Source: Burkholderia latens
GTDB taxonomy: Bacteria; Pseudomonadota; Gammaproteobacteria; Burkholderiales; Burkholderiaceae
DNA length: 36,537 nucleotides
NCBI RefSeq assembly: GCF_902499045.1
Contig: NZ_CABVPL010000064.1
Coordinates: forward strand, 1-36,537
Reading direction: 5' to 3'
Shown here: in pieces, positions 24,227 to 32,370 of the stretch
Layout of the letters: each line of letters opens with the position of its first letter
Position numbering within the stretch: position 1 is the stretch's first letter
The notes under the pieces: generated by a model
Databases searched by the model: none
What the model saw: the letters and a program-made list of their open reading frames with translations, nothing else
What the model was told of the DNA's origin: nothing
Program-made: the position numbers and the translations under genes

Positions 24227-24799
24227 TCAGCGGTCCTTGCCGCGCCCGAAGCGCTTCGCGGCTTCGCCGGCGAGCGCGTCGCGAAACCGGGCGCCGAACG
24301 AGCCGGGCTGGCCGGGTTCGGCCGGTACGGCGCCGGCAGGGGCGTCGCCCGCGGCCGGAAGCGCCGCGGGCACCGAGCCGGCGGGCAGCGAATGCAGCAG
24401 CCGCACGTTGCCCGGCGCGACGCCGAGCACGAGCCACGTATCGCCGATCTCGACGATCGTCGCGCTTTCCTTCGCGCCGAGCCCGACGCTCGACACGACC
24501 TTCAGCGGGCCGCCGCGCCGCGCGGGCTGGAACCCGAAGCGGCGTGCGAGCCACGCGCAGCCGAACACGAGGCCGATCACGACCGCGAGCCCGACGAGCG
24601 TCTGCAGCACCGCGCCGATGCCGAGCGACGGCGCGGCCGAGCCGACCATCACGCTCGACGCGATCGAACCGGCGTGGTTGACCGCGTTCATGTCGGCGGC
24701 GCCGGCCGGCGCGCATGCGAGCGACGCGGCGACAGCTACCGCTGCCGCTGCGGCGCTCGACGCAACGCGCGCGCCGCAGCCGGACTTCGCAACCTTCAT
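24227..24799 (-). CDS. fliO: FliO, flagellar biosynthesis scaffold
   Basis: The 190-residue protein has an N-terminal signal-like segment, one membrane helix at about 60-90 (IGAVLQTLVGLAVVIGLVFG) and a cytoplasmic beta-rich domain with GLGAKESATIVEIGDTWLVLGVAPG, typical of FliO. It assists FliP complex assembly. The C-terminal tail is rich in Ala, Gly and Pro. The start overlaps fliN by 4 bp. Confidence 0.93.
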   Translation of the reverse strand: MKVAKSGCGARVASSAAAAAVAVAASLACAPAGAADMNAVNHAGSIASSVMVGSAAPSLGIGAVLQTLVGLAVVIGLVFGCAWLARRFGFQPARRGGPLKVVSSVGLGAKESATIVEIGDTWLVLGVAPGNVRLLHSLPAGSVPAALPAAGDAPAGAVPAEPGQPGSFGARFRDALAGEAAKRFGRGKDR

Positions 24800-25287
24800 C
24801 GATTCAGCTTCCGGATACGTTCGGCCGGCGTGATGATGTCGGTCAGCCGGATGCCGAACTTGTCGTTGACGACCACGACTTCGCCCTGCGCGATCAGGCA
24901 GCCGTTCACGAGCACGTCCATCGGCTCGCCGGCGAGGCCGTCGAGCTCGACGACCGAGCCCTGCGCGAGCTGCAGCAGGTTGCGGATCGCGATCTTCGTG
25001 CGGCCGAGTTCCACGGTCATCTTGACCGGGATGTCGAGAATCATCTCGATATCGTTGTGCGTCGAACTCGGCGCGGCCTTCGACAGCGGCTGGAACACGC
25101 CCGCGCCGGTCGCGCCGGCCGGCACCGGCTGATGGTTCTGTTCGGCGAGCGCGGCGGCCCAGTCGTCCATGCTCAGCTCCTCGTCGGCCGCGGCGGGCGC
25201 CTTCTGCGCGGCCGCGGGCGATTCCGCCAACGCCGCGTCGGCGAGTGCCTGCGGGTCGAGTTCGGGCGTCGGGTTCAGCTCACTCAT
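24796..25287 (-). CDS. fliN: FliN, flagellar motor switch protein
   Basis: The 163-residue protein has a variable acidic, Ala-rich N-terminus and the conserved C-terminal SpoA domain (IPVKMTVELGRTKIAIRNLLQLAQGSVVELDGLAGEPMDVLVNG). It forms the lower ring of the C-ring with FliM and binds FliH/CheY. The ATG at 25287 follows AAGGAAGG, which lies inside the end of fliM, giving an 8-bp overlap. A GTG two codons earlier is less likely. Confidence 0.96.
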   Translation of the reverse strand: MSELNPTPELDPQALADAALAESPAAAQKAPAAADEELSMDDWAAALAEQNHQPVPAGATGAGVFQPLSKAAPSSTHNDIEMILDIPVKMTVELGRTKIAIRNLLQLAQGSVVELDGLAGEPMDVLVNGCLIAQGEVVVVNDKFGIRLTDIITPAERIRKLNR

Positions 25288-26278
25288 ATCCACCTTCCTT
25301 CATCGTGTCGCTCGCGCTGATCATCTTCTGCACGCGCAACGCATATTGACCATTGAAAATGCCGTAGCCGCATTCCATCACCGGCACGCCGTCGACCTTC
25401 GCGGTGATCGTGTCCTCGATCTCCAGCGGCAGCACGTCGCCCGCGCGCAGGTTCAGGATCTGTTCGAACGTCGACGGGATTTCCGCGAGATCCGCGGTCA
25501 ACTCGACCTCGGCCGACTGCACCTGCTGCGACAGCACGCGCACCCAGCGGCGGTCGACTTCCAGCGCCTCGCCCTGGATCGGCGACGCGAGCACGTCGCG
25601 GATCGGCTCGACCATCGAATACGGCATGCAGATGTGCAGCGTGCCGCCCGTCGGCCCGAACTCGATCGAGAACTGCGTGACGATCACGATCTCGTTCGGC
25701 GTCGCGACGTTCGCGAACTGCGTGTGCATCTCCGAGCGCACGAACTCGAACTGCAGCGGCCGCACGCTCTTCCACGCGGTCGTGTAGTGCTCGAACACGA
25801 GGTGCAGCAGCTTGCCGATGATCCGCTGCTCGGTGGCCGTGAAGTCGCGGCCCTCGACGCGCGTGTGGAAGCGCCCGTCGCCGCCGAACAGGTTGTCGAC
25901 GACGAAGAACACGAGGTTCGGGTCGAACACGAACAGCGACGTGCCGCGCAGCGGCTTCACGTGCACGAGGTTCAGGTTCGTCGGGATCGGCAGGTTGCGG
26001 GTGAACTCGCTGTACTTCTGCACCTTCACCTGGCTCACGGAAATTTCCGCCGTGCGCCGCATGAAGTTGAAGATGCCGATCCGCAACAGGCGCGCGAAGC
26101 GGTCGTTGATGATCTCGAGGCCCGGCATCCGGCCGCGGACGATCCGCTCCTGCGTCGCGATGTTGTAGGGACGGACGCCCGACGTGTCGCGCTGCTCGTC
26201 GACTGCGTCGGTTTCGCCGGTGACGCCCTTGAGGAGGGCATCGACCTCCTCCTGGGACATGAACTCCTGGTGGCCCAT
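25280..26278 (-). CDS. fliM: FliM, flagellar motor switch protein
   Basis: This 332-residue protein carries the CheY-binding N-terminal motif (FMSQEEVDALLKGV), the middle CheC-like domain (PGLEIINDRFARLLRIGIFNFMRRTAEIS) and a C-terminal SpoA-like domain (LNLRAGDVLPLEIEDTITAKVDGVPV). It links FliG to the FliN ring and switches rotation on binding CheY-P. AAGGAGCG precedes the ATG at 26278; fliL ends 22 bp upstream. Confidence 0.97.
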   Translation of the reverse strand: MGHQEFMSQEEVDALLKGVTGETDAVDEQRDTSGVRPYNIATQERIVRGRMPGLEIINDRFARLLRIGIFNFMRRTAEISVSQVKVQKYSEFTRNLPIPTNLNLVHVKPLRGTSLFVFDPNLVFFVVDNLFGGDGRFHTRVEGRDFTATEQRIIGKLLHLVFEHYTTAWKSVRPLQFEFVRSEMHTQFANVATPNEIVIVTQFSIEFGPTGGTLHICMPYSMVEPIRDVLASPIQGEALEVDRRWVRVLSQQVQSAEVELTADLAEIPSTFEQILNLRAGDVLPLEIEDTITAKVDGVPVMECGYGIFNGQYALRVQKMISASDTMKEGGYE

Positions 26279-26300
26279 GCGCGCTCCTTGTCCGGCCGCG

Positions 26301-26804
26301 TTACTGGACGACGAATTCGGTGAACAGCACGGCGTCGACCTTCGCGTGCTGGTTGCCCGGCTGCGTCGGCTGCTCGATCAGCGTGCGCAGTTCCGTCGAC
26401 AGCGCACGCTTGCCGTCCGGCGTCGCGAGATCCTCGGGATGCTTGTTCGACAGCGCGAGCAGGATCCGGCTGCGGATCTCGGGCATCCGCGCGGTCAGCT
26501 GCTCCTGCGCCTTCGGGTCGGTGAGCTTCAGCGACAGGCCGACGCGCAGGTAGTGCTGCATGCCGTCGTCCGACTGCAGGTTCACGGTCAGCGGGTCGAG
26601 CGGGAAGAACACCGGCGCGGCGAGCGGCGGCGGCTCGGCCGGCGCGCTCGCGTGGCCGACGCCCGCCTTGCTCAGGAACACGTACATGCCGCCGGCAGCG
26701 GCGGCGGCCGCGCCCAGCGCGATGACGGCGATGAGCGCGATGCGCTTGAACTTGCCGGACGAAGCCGGCTTGTCGGCGGTCGGGTTTGCGGTCGTGGAGG
26801 CCAT
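26301..26804 (-). CDS. fliL: FliL, flagellar basal-body associated protein
   Basis: The 167-residue protein has a short cytoplasmic end, one membrane helix (about 21-42, IALIAVIALGAAAAAAGGMYV) and a periplasmic domain with the FliL pattern FFPLDPLTVNLQSDDGMQHYLRVGLSLKL. It stabilises stators and supports torque. The ATG at 26804 (MASTTANPT) is taken over the 11-codon longer frame at 26837. It opens the fliLMNOPQR operon. Confidence 0.94.
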   Translation of the reverse strand: MASTTANPTADKPASSGKFKRIALIAVIALGAAAAAAGGMYVFLSKAGVGHASAPAEPPPLAAPVFFPLDPLTVNLQSDDGMQHYLRVGLSLKLTDPKAQEQLTARMPEIRSRILLALSNKHPEDLATPDGKRALSTELRTLIEQPTQPGNQHAKVDAVLFTEFVVQ

Positions 26805-26881
26805 GTGAATGCGTGCGTGATGTCTCGTAGCATGCATTGTTCGGCATCCGGGCCGCCGCCGATGGGTGGAAAAGAGGGGGG

Positions 26882-26904
26882 AATTGCGGCTATCTCAGCC
26901 GATT
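26882..26904 (-). promoter_or_regulatory. Candidate FlhDC-binding box upstream of fliL
   Basis: On the minus strand the sequence is CGGC, two bases, AGATAGCCG, with flanking AAT and AATT. It resembles the FlhD4C2 half-site pattern (GGC-NN-AAATAGCC). The core is a dyad, CGGCT (26887-26891) and AGCCG (26897-26901). It is about 80 bp before the fliL start. Class II flagellar operons of Burkholderia are known to depend on FlhDC; this site is matched by eye only. Confidence 0.4.
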
Positions 26905-27030
26905 GTCGGGCGGCTGTCGGCTCGATGCAGGGGGCGACGGCGGGGGAAGCGGTCTGGCGGGGCGGGAGCGTGGAGCAGGCGGTGATGCGGTGAAGGCGGA
27001 GAGGCGGGCGGCGCCTCCGCCCGCATCGCG

Positions 27031-27753
27031 TCAGATCGGCAGCAGCGACAGCAGCGGTGCGATCAGCACCATCGCGACGCCCGCGATCATCATCGTGAGG
27101 CTCGACACGACGCCTTCCTCGTTGCCGATCTCGCGTGCCTTCGCGGTGCCCACGCCATGGGCCGCGGCGCCGAACAGCGCGCCGCGCGCGAGCCGCGTGC
27201 GCATCGGCACCAGCGCGAGCACGATCTCACCGAGCAGCATCCCGCAGATGCCGGTCGCGATCACGAACAGCGCGGTAAGGTCCTTCGGCGCATGGATCTT
27301 GTCGGACACGGCGAGCGCGAACGGCGTCGACACCGAGCGCGTCATCAGCGAGCGCTGCAGTTCCGGCGACAGATGCAGCAGCTTCGCGAGCAGCAGCGAC
27401 CCGCACACGCCGGCGCCGATCCCGACCGCGACGCCGACCGACAGCGACAGCCAGTGCCGGCGGATCAGGTCGCGATACTCGTAGATCGGCACCGCGAACG
27501 CGATCGTCGCCGGGCCCAGCAGCCACATCAGCCAGCGCGTGTCGCGGAAGTAGACCGAATACGGGATGCCGGTCAGCAAGACGAGCAGCACCAGCACACC
27601 CGGCACGAACACGAGCGGCGAGAACAGCAGCGTCTTCCTGTACGCGTAGAGCCGCTTCGACGCGAAATACAGCGCGACCGTCAGCACGAAACAGCCGACG
27701 GAAATCGCGGTGTTCACGTGATCGGCGGACAGGCTCGACAGCAGCGCGTGCAT
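27031..27753 (-). CDS. lrgB: LrgB/CidB-family membrane protein
   Basis: This 240-residue protein has many hydrophobic helices and the LrgB signature: LGPATIAFAVPIYEYRDLIRRHW, then LMTRSVSTPFALAVSDKIHAPKDLTA and AHGVGTAKAREIGNEEGVVSSL. LrgAB/CidAB proteins are holin/antiholin-like and are also linked to export of overflow metabolites such as pyruvate. The gene follows the lrgA-like gene by 13 bp, with a GGGAG ribosome site. Confidence 0.93.
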   Translation of the reverse strand: MHALLSSLSADHVNTAISVGCFVLTVALYFASKRLYAYRKTLLFSPLVFVPGVLVLLVLLTGIPYSVYFRDTRWLMWLLGPATIAFAVPIYEYRDLIRRHWLSLSVGVAVGIGAGVCGSLLLAKLLHLSPELQRSLMTRSVSTPFALAVSDKIHAPKDLTALFVIATGICGMLLGEIVLALVPMRTRLARGALFGAAAHGVGTAKAREIGNEEGVVSSLTMMIAGVAMVLIAPLLSLLPI

Positions 27754-27766
27754 CGCAGGCTCCCGC

Positions 27767-28243
27767 TCAGTGCGCGGATACGGTCGCGAGACGCGCGCGG
27801 CGGCGCTCGGCGAACACGCGCTGCGCGGCGAGCCGGCGCTCGAGCTTCGCGGCGAGGTCGACCGCGACGGCCACCGCGACCATCACGAACGCGGTGCCGG
27901 CGAGCATCACCAGCGCGATGCGCCAGCCGTCCTCGCGGAACAGCCCGCCGTACTGGACGGCCGCGACGGCGGCCGGCACGAAGAACAGCAGCATGTCGGA
28001 CAACAGCCAGTTCGCGCCGTCCTTGACCCACGCCGGCGCGACGCGGCCCGAGAACAGCAGCGCGAGCAGCACCGCGAGGCCGATCACGCCCGACGGCACC
28101 GGCAGGCCGACCGCGCGCACGGCCCAGTCGACGCCCATCCACAGCACGCCGAGCGCGGTGGCCTGCAGCACGATCCGGCCCGTGCGCGCAACGTTGCCGG
28201 AAGCGGCGGGGCGGGCGGCGGTGGCGTGGGTCGAGTGGGTCAT
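27767..28243 (-). CDS. lrgA: LrgA/CidA-family holin-like protein
   Basis: The 158-residue protein has four hydrophobic helices and the CidA/LrgA pattern: GLPVPSGVIGLAVLLALLF, VKDGANWLLSDMLLFFVPAAVA. The ATG at 28243 follows GGAG by six bases; longer frames are possible at 28255 and 28303. It forms an operon with lrgB and diverges from a LysR gene that probably controls it. Confidence 0.92.
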   Translation of the reverse strand: MTHSTHATAARPAASGNVARTGRIVLQATALGVLWMGVDWAVRAVGLPVPSGVIGLAVLLALLFSGRVAPAWVKDGANWLLSDMLLFFVPAAVAAVQYGGLFREDGWRIALVMLAGTAFVMVAVAVAVDLAAKLERRLAAQRVFAERRRARLATVSAH

Positions 28244-28284
28244 GGCGGGCTCCATACGGATAGTGCTGTCAATGGTCCCAAGTA

Positions 28285-28335
28285 TAGGGTTTCCCCTAAC
28301 CATAAATAAAATGACTTGTCTCTATCCTTGTCATT
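28285..28335. promoter_or_regulatory. Candidate LysR operator region between lrgA and the LysR gene
   Basis: Two dyads lie in the 142-bp divergent region. TAGGG and CCCTA are separated by four bases (28285-28298), and AATGAC and GTCATT by 14 bases (28310-28335). The stretch is AT-rich compared with the genes. LysR-type regulators usually bind such dyads in shared intergenic regions; no experiment is implied. Confidence 0.4.
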
Positions 28336-28385
28336 CCAATCCGGAATTCTCGTGCGCGTTGCCGCACCAAACTGGGGAGTCATCG

Positions 28386-29312
28386 ATGGAATTGCGCGCG
28401 CTGCGGTACTTCGTCGAGGTGGTCCGGCAGCAGAGCTTTACGGCGGCGGCCGACCGGCTGTTCGTCACGCAGCCGACCATCAGCAAGATGGTGAAGGCGC
28501 TGGAGGACGAGATCGGCTCGCCGCTGCTGCTGCGCGACGGCCGGCAGATGGTGCTGACCGATGCCGGGCGGATCGTGTTCCAGCGCGGTCAGGACGTGCT
28601 CGCCGCGCAGGCCCAGCTGCAGTCGGAGCTGAAGGATCTCGGCACGCTCGGCCGCGGCGAGCTGACGATCGGGATTCCGCCGCTCGGCGGGTCGCTGTTC
28701 ACGCCGATCATCGCCGCGTACAAGCAGCGCTATCCGAACATCGAGCTGAAGCTGTTCGAGCAGGGCGCGCGGATGATCGAGGCGGCGCTGATGTCCGGCG
28801 AGCTGGAACTCGGCGGGCTGCTGGAGCCGGTCGATCCGGGTACGTTCGACCGGCTGCCGATGGTGCGCGCGCCGCTGTGGCTCGTCGCGCCGCGCGAGTC
28901 GCGCTGGGAGGATCACGCGGCCGTGCCGCTCGCGGATCTCGCGCGCGAATCGTTCGTGTTCTACGCGGAGAGCCTCGCGCTGCACGACGCGGTGCTCGAT
29001 GCGTGCCGGCAGGCCGGCTTCACGCCGTCGATCGTGAGCCGCAGCGGGCATTGGGATTTCATGGCCGCGCTGGTGCACGCTGGCGTCGGCATCGCGCTGC
29101 TGCCGGAGCCGTATTGCCGGCGGCTCGACGCGCGCCAGTTCACGTGCCGGCCGATCGTCGAGCCGGAGATCACGTGGGCGATCGCGCTCGGCTGGCTGAA
29201 GAAGGGCTATCTGTCGCATGCGGCGCGGGCGTGGCTCGACGTCGCGCGGGCGACGCTGCCGATCGCGTCGGGCGACGATCTGGCGTTCGGGGGATTGCGG
29301 GCGAGGGAGTGA
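28386..29312 (+). CDS. LysR-family transcriptional regulator (CidR-like by context)
   Basis: The 308-residue protein has the LysR helix-turn-helix at the N-terminus (MELRALRYFVEVVRQQSF, then FVTQPTISKMVKALEDEIG) and a co-inducer domain (GELTIGIPPLGGSLFTPIIAAYKQRYPNI...). It diverges from the lrgAB-like operon, the arrangement of CidR and its target cidAB in other bacteria. The ligand is unknown. The gene ends 73 bp before the convergent emrB stop. Confidence 0.94.
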   Translation: MELRALRYFVEVVRQQSFTAAADRLFVTQPTISKMVKALEDEIGSPLLLRDGRQMVLTDAGRIVFQRGQDVLAAQAQLQSELKDLGTLGRGELTIGIPPLGGSLFTPIIAAYKQRYPNIELKLFEQGARMIEAALMSGELELGGLLEPVDPGTFDRLPMVRAPLWLVAPRESRWEDHAAVPLADLARESFVFYAESLALHDAVLDACRQAGFTPSIVSRSGHWDFMAALVHAGVGIALLPEPYCRRLDARQFTCRPIVEPEITWAIALGWLKKGYLSHAARAWLDVARATLPIASGDDLAFGGLRARE

Positions 29313-29349
29313 GGGCCGGCCCGCAAGGCGTCGAAACGGGCGGCGAAGC

Positions 29350-29375
29350 AAAAAGGGCGGCCGCGATGGCCGCCC
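29350..29375 (-). terminator. Terminator for emrB
   Basis: GGGCGGCC (29355-29362) and GGCCGCCC (29368-29375) make an 8-bp stem with a 5-nt loop. On the minus strand it is followed by TTTTT (29354-29350), a normal intrinsic terminator just after the emrB stop codon. On the plus strand it may also block read-through from the LysR gene. Confidence 0.8.
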
Positions 29376-29384
29376 GTCGGATCC

Positions 29385-30947
29385 TCAATGCCCCATCGCC
29401 GGCCCCGCGCCCTTCTTCGGCTTCGTGATCCACACGAGCGCCGCGAGTGCGATGAACACGCCCGCCGACAGGTGGAAGAAGTCGTTGGTCGCCATCATGA
29501 AGCCCTGCTGCGTGACGAGCTGGTTCAACTGCGCATTGGCCGTCTGCCCGACGATGCCGAGCTGCGCGAGCGCGCCCTGGTAGTCGGTCGTGTTCTGCGC
29601 GTAGATGCTCACCGATTCCGACAGTCGCGCGTGGTGGTAGATCGCGTCGTTCTCCCAGAACGTCGAGCTGGCCGCGGTGCCGATCGCGCCGGACAGCGTG
29701 CGCAGGAAGTTCGACAGCCCCGACGCGCTTGCGAGCCGCTCGTCCGAGATGCTCGACAGCGTGATCGTCGTCATCGGCACGAAGAAGCACGCGACGCCGA
29801 TCCCCTGCACGAGCCGCGGCAGGATCACGTGGTTGAACGGCACGTCGAGCGTGAACGTCGAATTCCACACCGACACGATCGCGAACACGATGAACGCGAA
29901 ACTCGCGACCATCCGCAGGTCGAGCCGGTGCATGTTGCGCCCGATCAGCGGCGACAGCACGAGCGCGAGCAGCCCGACCGGCGCGGTCGCGAGGCCGGCC
30001 TTGCCGGCCGTATAGCCCATCACCGTCTGCAGCCACAGCGGGAAGATCACGACCGAGCCGAAGAACGCCATGAAGCCGAACGAGATGATCAGCGCACCGA
30101 GCGCGAAGTTGCGGTCTTTGAAGAGCGTCAGGTCGACCACCGGCTCCTTCTCGGTCGCCTCCCACACGAGCATGAACGCGAGCGACACGACCGCGATCAG
30201 CGCGAGCGCGACGATGAAGGTCGAGTTGAACCAGTCGCGGTCCTTGCCGAGGTCGAGCATCATCTGCAGGCACGACACGCCGATCACGAGCAGCGCGAGG
30301 CCGATCGCGTCGATCCGCTGTTTGGTCGTCTTCGTCTCGCGGCCGCGCAGCAGGAAGTACGCGCAGGTCGCCGAGAACACGCCGATCGGCAGATTGATAT
30401 AGAAAATCCACGGCCACGTGTAGTTGTCGCTGATCCAGCCGCCGAGCAACGGGCCGAAGATCGGCGCGACGATCACCGTCATCGCCCAGAGCCCGAGCGC
30501 GAGCCCGCGCTTCGCCGGCGGATAGCTGCGCATCAGGATCGTCTGCGACAGCGGCACCATCGGCCCCGACACCAGCCCCTGCAGCAGCCGGAACGCAATC
30601 AGCGTCTCGAAGTTCGACGCAAGCCCGCACATCGCCGACGCGATCGTGAACGCGAGCACCGACAGCGTGAACAGGCGCACCTCGCCGACCCGCCGCGCGA
30701 GCCAGCCGGTCAGCGGCACCGCGATCGCGGACGCGACCGAATACGACGAGATCACCCACGTGCCTTCGCTCGTCGCGACGCCGAGGCTGCCCGAGATGGT
30801 CGGCACCGCGACGTTCGCGATCGACGTGTCGAGCACTTCCATGAAAGTGCCGAGCGCGAGCCCGACGGTGAGCAGCGCGAGCGCCCCGCCGGAAAGCGGC
30901 GCGGGTTCGGCGGCAGGGGAGGCGGCGGATGCCGTGGTGGCGGACAT
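29385..30947 (-). CDS. emrB: DHA2-family multidrug exporter (EmrB/QacA type)
   Basis: This 520-residue major facilitator protein has about 14 membrane helices. Motifs of the DHA2 group are visible: LDTSIANVAVPTISGSLG in helix 1, GWLARRVGEVRLF (motif A-like) and LRTLSGAIGTAASSTFWEN near the end. It exports drugs by proton antiport. AGGAG precedes the ATG. The MarR regulator lies upstream on the same strand, and no emrA adaptor gene is present. An outer-membrane efflux protein gene lies about 1.4 kb away on the other strand. Confidence 0.94.
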   Translation of the reverse strand: MSATTASAASPAAEPAPLSGGALALLTVGLALGTFMEVLDTSIANVAVPTISGSLGVATSEGTWVISSYSVASAIAVPLTGWLARRVGEVRLFTLSVLAFTIASAMCGLASNFETLIAFRLLQGLVSGPMVPLSQTILMRSYPPAKRGLALGLWAMTVIVAPIFGPLLGGWISDNYTWPWIFYINLPIGVFSATCAYFLLRGRETKTTKQRIDAIGLALLVIGVSCLQMMLDLGKDRDWFNSTFIVALALIAVVSLAFMLVWEATEKEPVVDLTLFKDRNFALGALIISFGFMAFFGSVVIFPLWLQTVMGYTAGKAGLATAPVGLLALVLSPLIGRNMHRLDLRMVASFAFIVFAIVSVWNSTFTLDVPFNHVILPRLVQGIGVACFFVPMTTITLSSISDERLASASGLSNFLRTLSGAIGTAASSTFWENDAIYHHARLSESVSIYAQNTTDYQGALAQLGIVGQTANAQLNQLVTQQGFMMATNDFFHLSAGVFIALAALVWITKPKKGAGPAMGH

Positions 30948-31121
30948 CGGATTCTCCTAGATGCGGCGCGCGCAACGCGCCGGCACAACGCGCGGGCGCG
31001 CGATACCGCGCGGCCCGGCCGGGTGGAACGGATAAGGGAATGAATCGAGCGTGTGTCTCGTCATCTTCTGCCCAGACAGACAAATAAGCGGACGTTTAAT
31101 CCAGACATCGGGCCCTCGCGC

Positions 31122-31607
31122 TCAGCAGTCAGGTTCGTCGGGCTTCGGGCAGCCGGCGTCGGGCCCGTTCGCGATGAAGCGCTGCAACAGGCCGATGAGC
31201 GTTGCCAGTTCGTCGGCCGAGAAGCCGGCGAGCTGCGCGTTCAGCGCGGTCGCGATCAACGACGGCAGCGCGCGGGCCGCATCGGCGCCGCGCTCGGTCA
31301 GCGTCAACTCGATCACGCGGCGATCTTGTTCGCTGCGCGAGCGCGCGACGAGACCCTTGCGTTCGAGCCGGTCGAGCATCCGCGTCATCGAGCCGCTGTC
31401 GTACGACATCTTGCGGGACAGCTCGAACGGGGTGCGCGCATAGCCGCGCGACAGCAGCAGGATCACGCCGATCTGCTGCGCGGTGAGATCGAGCGGCTCG
31501 AGCGCGCGGTCCATCCGTTCGACGAGCGCCTGCCGGGCCTTGGTCAGGTAGTAACCGAGGCTCGTTTCCAGCTCGATGGTGTCGGGATCGTAGAGGCCGC
31601 CGTTCAT
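31122..31607 (-). CDS. MarR-family transcriptional regulator
   Basis: This 161-residue protein has the winged-helix pattern of MarR regulators: LDLTAQQIGVILLL, YDSGSMTRMLDRLERKGLVARSRSEQDRRVIELTLTERG. It is 174 bp upstream of emrB on the same strand and most likely represses it and itself, with release by a drug-like ligand. The C-terminal tail is short and ends CPKPDEPDC. The start ATG lies at 31607. Confidence 0.95.
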   Translation of the reverse strand: MNGGLYDPDTIELETSLGYYLTKARQALVERMDRALEPLDLTAQQIGVILLLSRGYARTPFELSRKMSYDSGSMTRMLDRLERKGLVARSRSEQDRRVIELTLTERGADAARALPSLIATALNAQLAGFSADELATLIGLLQRFIANGPDAGCPKPDEPDC

Positions 31608-31653
31608 GCGATTGCGCGCGCAGCAACAGTGCGTTTCAGGTCAAAACGCGCCC

Positions 31654-31697
31654 AGTATCTTGAAAAATGATTGCTTAGTCAATATTATTTCAGTCAA
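31654..31697 (-). promoter_or_regulatory. Promoter and candidate operator of the marR gene
   Basis: On the minus strand TTGACT (31682-31677), 17 bp and GATACT (31659-31654) form a sigma-70-like promoter. A second TTGACT lies at 31697-31692. The -35 is covered by the dyad ATTG-N6-CAAT (31670-31683), a MarR-type operator shape. This fits autorepression, but binding is inferred. Confidence 0.45.
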
Positions 31698-31770
31698 CCA
31701 GTTACGACGTGCCTGTTGCACTGCCGGAGACTATGTTCTGACCGCTTAGCCCGCGCTGCCGGGCCCGAGG

Positions 31771-32070
31771 ATGTCCGCGATGCTGTTCCTGAAAAATGCC
31801 GCCGGCGCGCTGCGCCGCAACCTGACCGATACCGCTCATCATGTGTTCTCCGGGCCGCACCGCGGCTGGAAGATCGCGCTGTACGTGACGATGCTGGTCG
31901 TGCCTGGCGGCTCGCTCGCGGCGCTCGGGTGCGCGTGGTTCGATCATCGCCGGCAGCGCAACGCGAAGGGCGCCGCCCGCGGTACGAATCAGCCGGCGGC
32001 CACGGAGCCGTCGACATGGCGGTCCGCCGCCCAGCCTGTTCCCGTTCCCGTGGCCGCGCGCTGCCCCTGA
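31771..32070 (+). CDS. Small hypothetical membrane protein
   Basis: The 99-residue protein has one likely membrane helix at about 33-54 (WKIALYVTMLVVPGGSLAALG) and a polar tail rich in Arg, Ala and Pro. CCCGAGG precedes the ATG; a second in-frame ATG lies at 31780. I do not recognise the family. It sits between the divergent marR and the outer-membrane efflux gene. The last third is compositionally plain. Confidence 0.55.
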   Translation: MSAMLFLKNAAGALRRNLTDTAHHVFSGPHRGWKIALYVTMLVVPGGSLAALGCAWFDHRRQRNAKGAARGTNQPAATEPSTWRSAAQPVPVPVAARCP

Positions 32071-32370
32071 AGCCGCACGGTTCGCGCCATTCCGACTGAC
32101 TGATCGACCGACGGCTACGCGCGCGGCTGGTCGCCGTTCGCCGCGCATACCGCGCTTCGTTCGTGCGGCGGCCGCAACTGCGCGGTAACGACCGGTAAAC
32201 CGGCCGGCCGCGCCGGTAACACATGCGTGCGGCCGCGCACCGTACCCTTGGGGCTGCGCGGCTTTCCCGCCGTCAGTTACCATTTGTCCGCCAGCGGCCA
32301 ACGACCGCACCGCATGACCGCACCGTGCGACGCCGATCGCCGGCCGTCGCGCCCAGACAGGAACATCACG
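32071..32370. other. Intergenic region upstream of the efflux lipoprotein gene
   Basis: 300 bp without a supportable gene. No clear promoter or terminator is seen. In-frame codons upstream of 32371 are open but read as non-coding. Confidence 0.4.
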
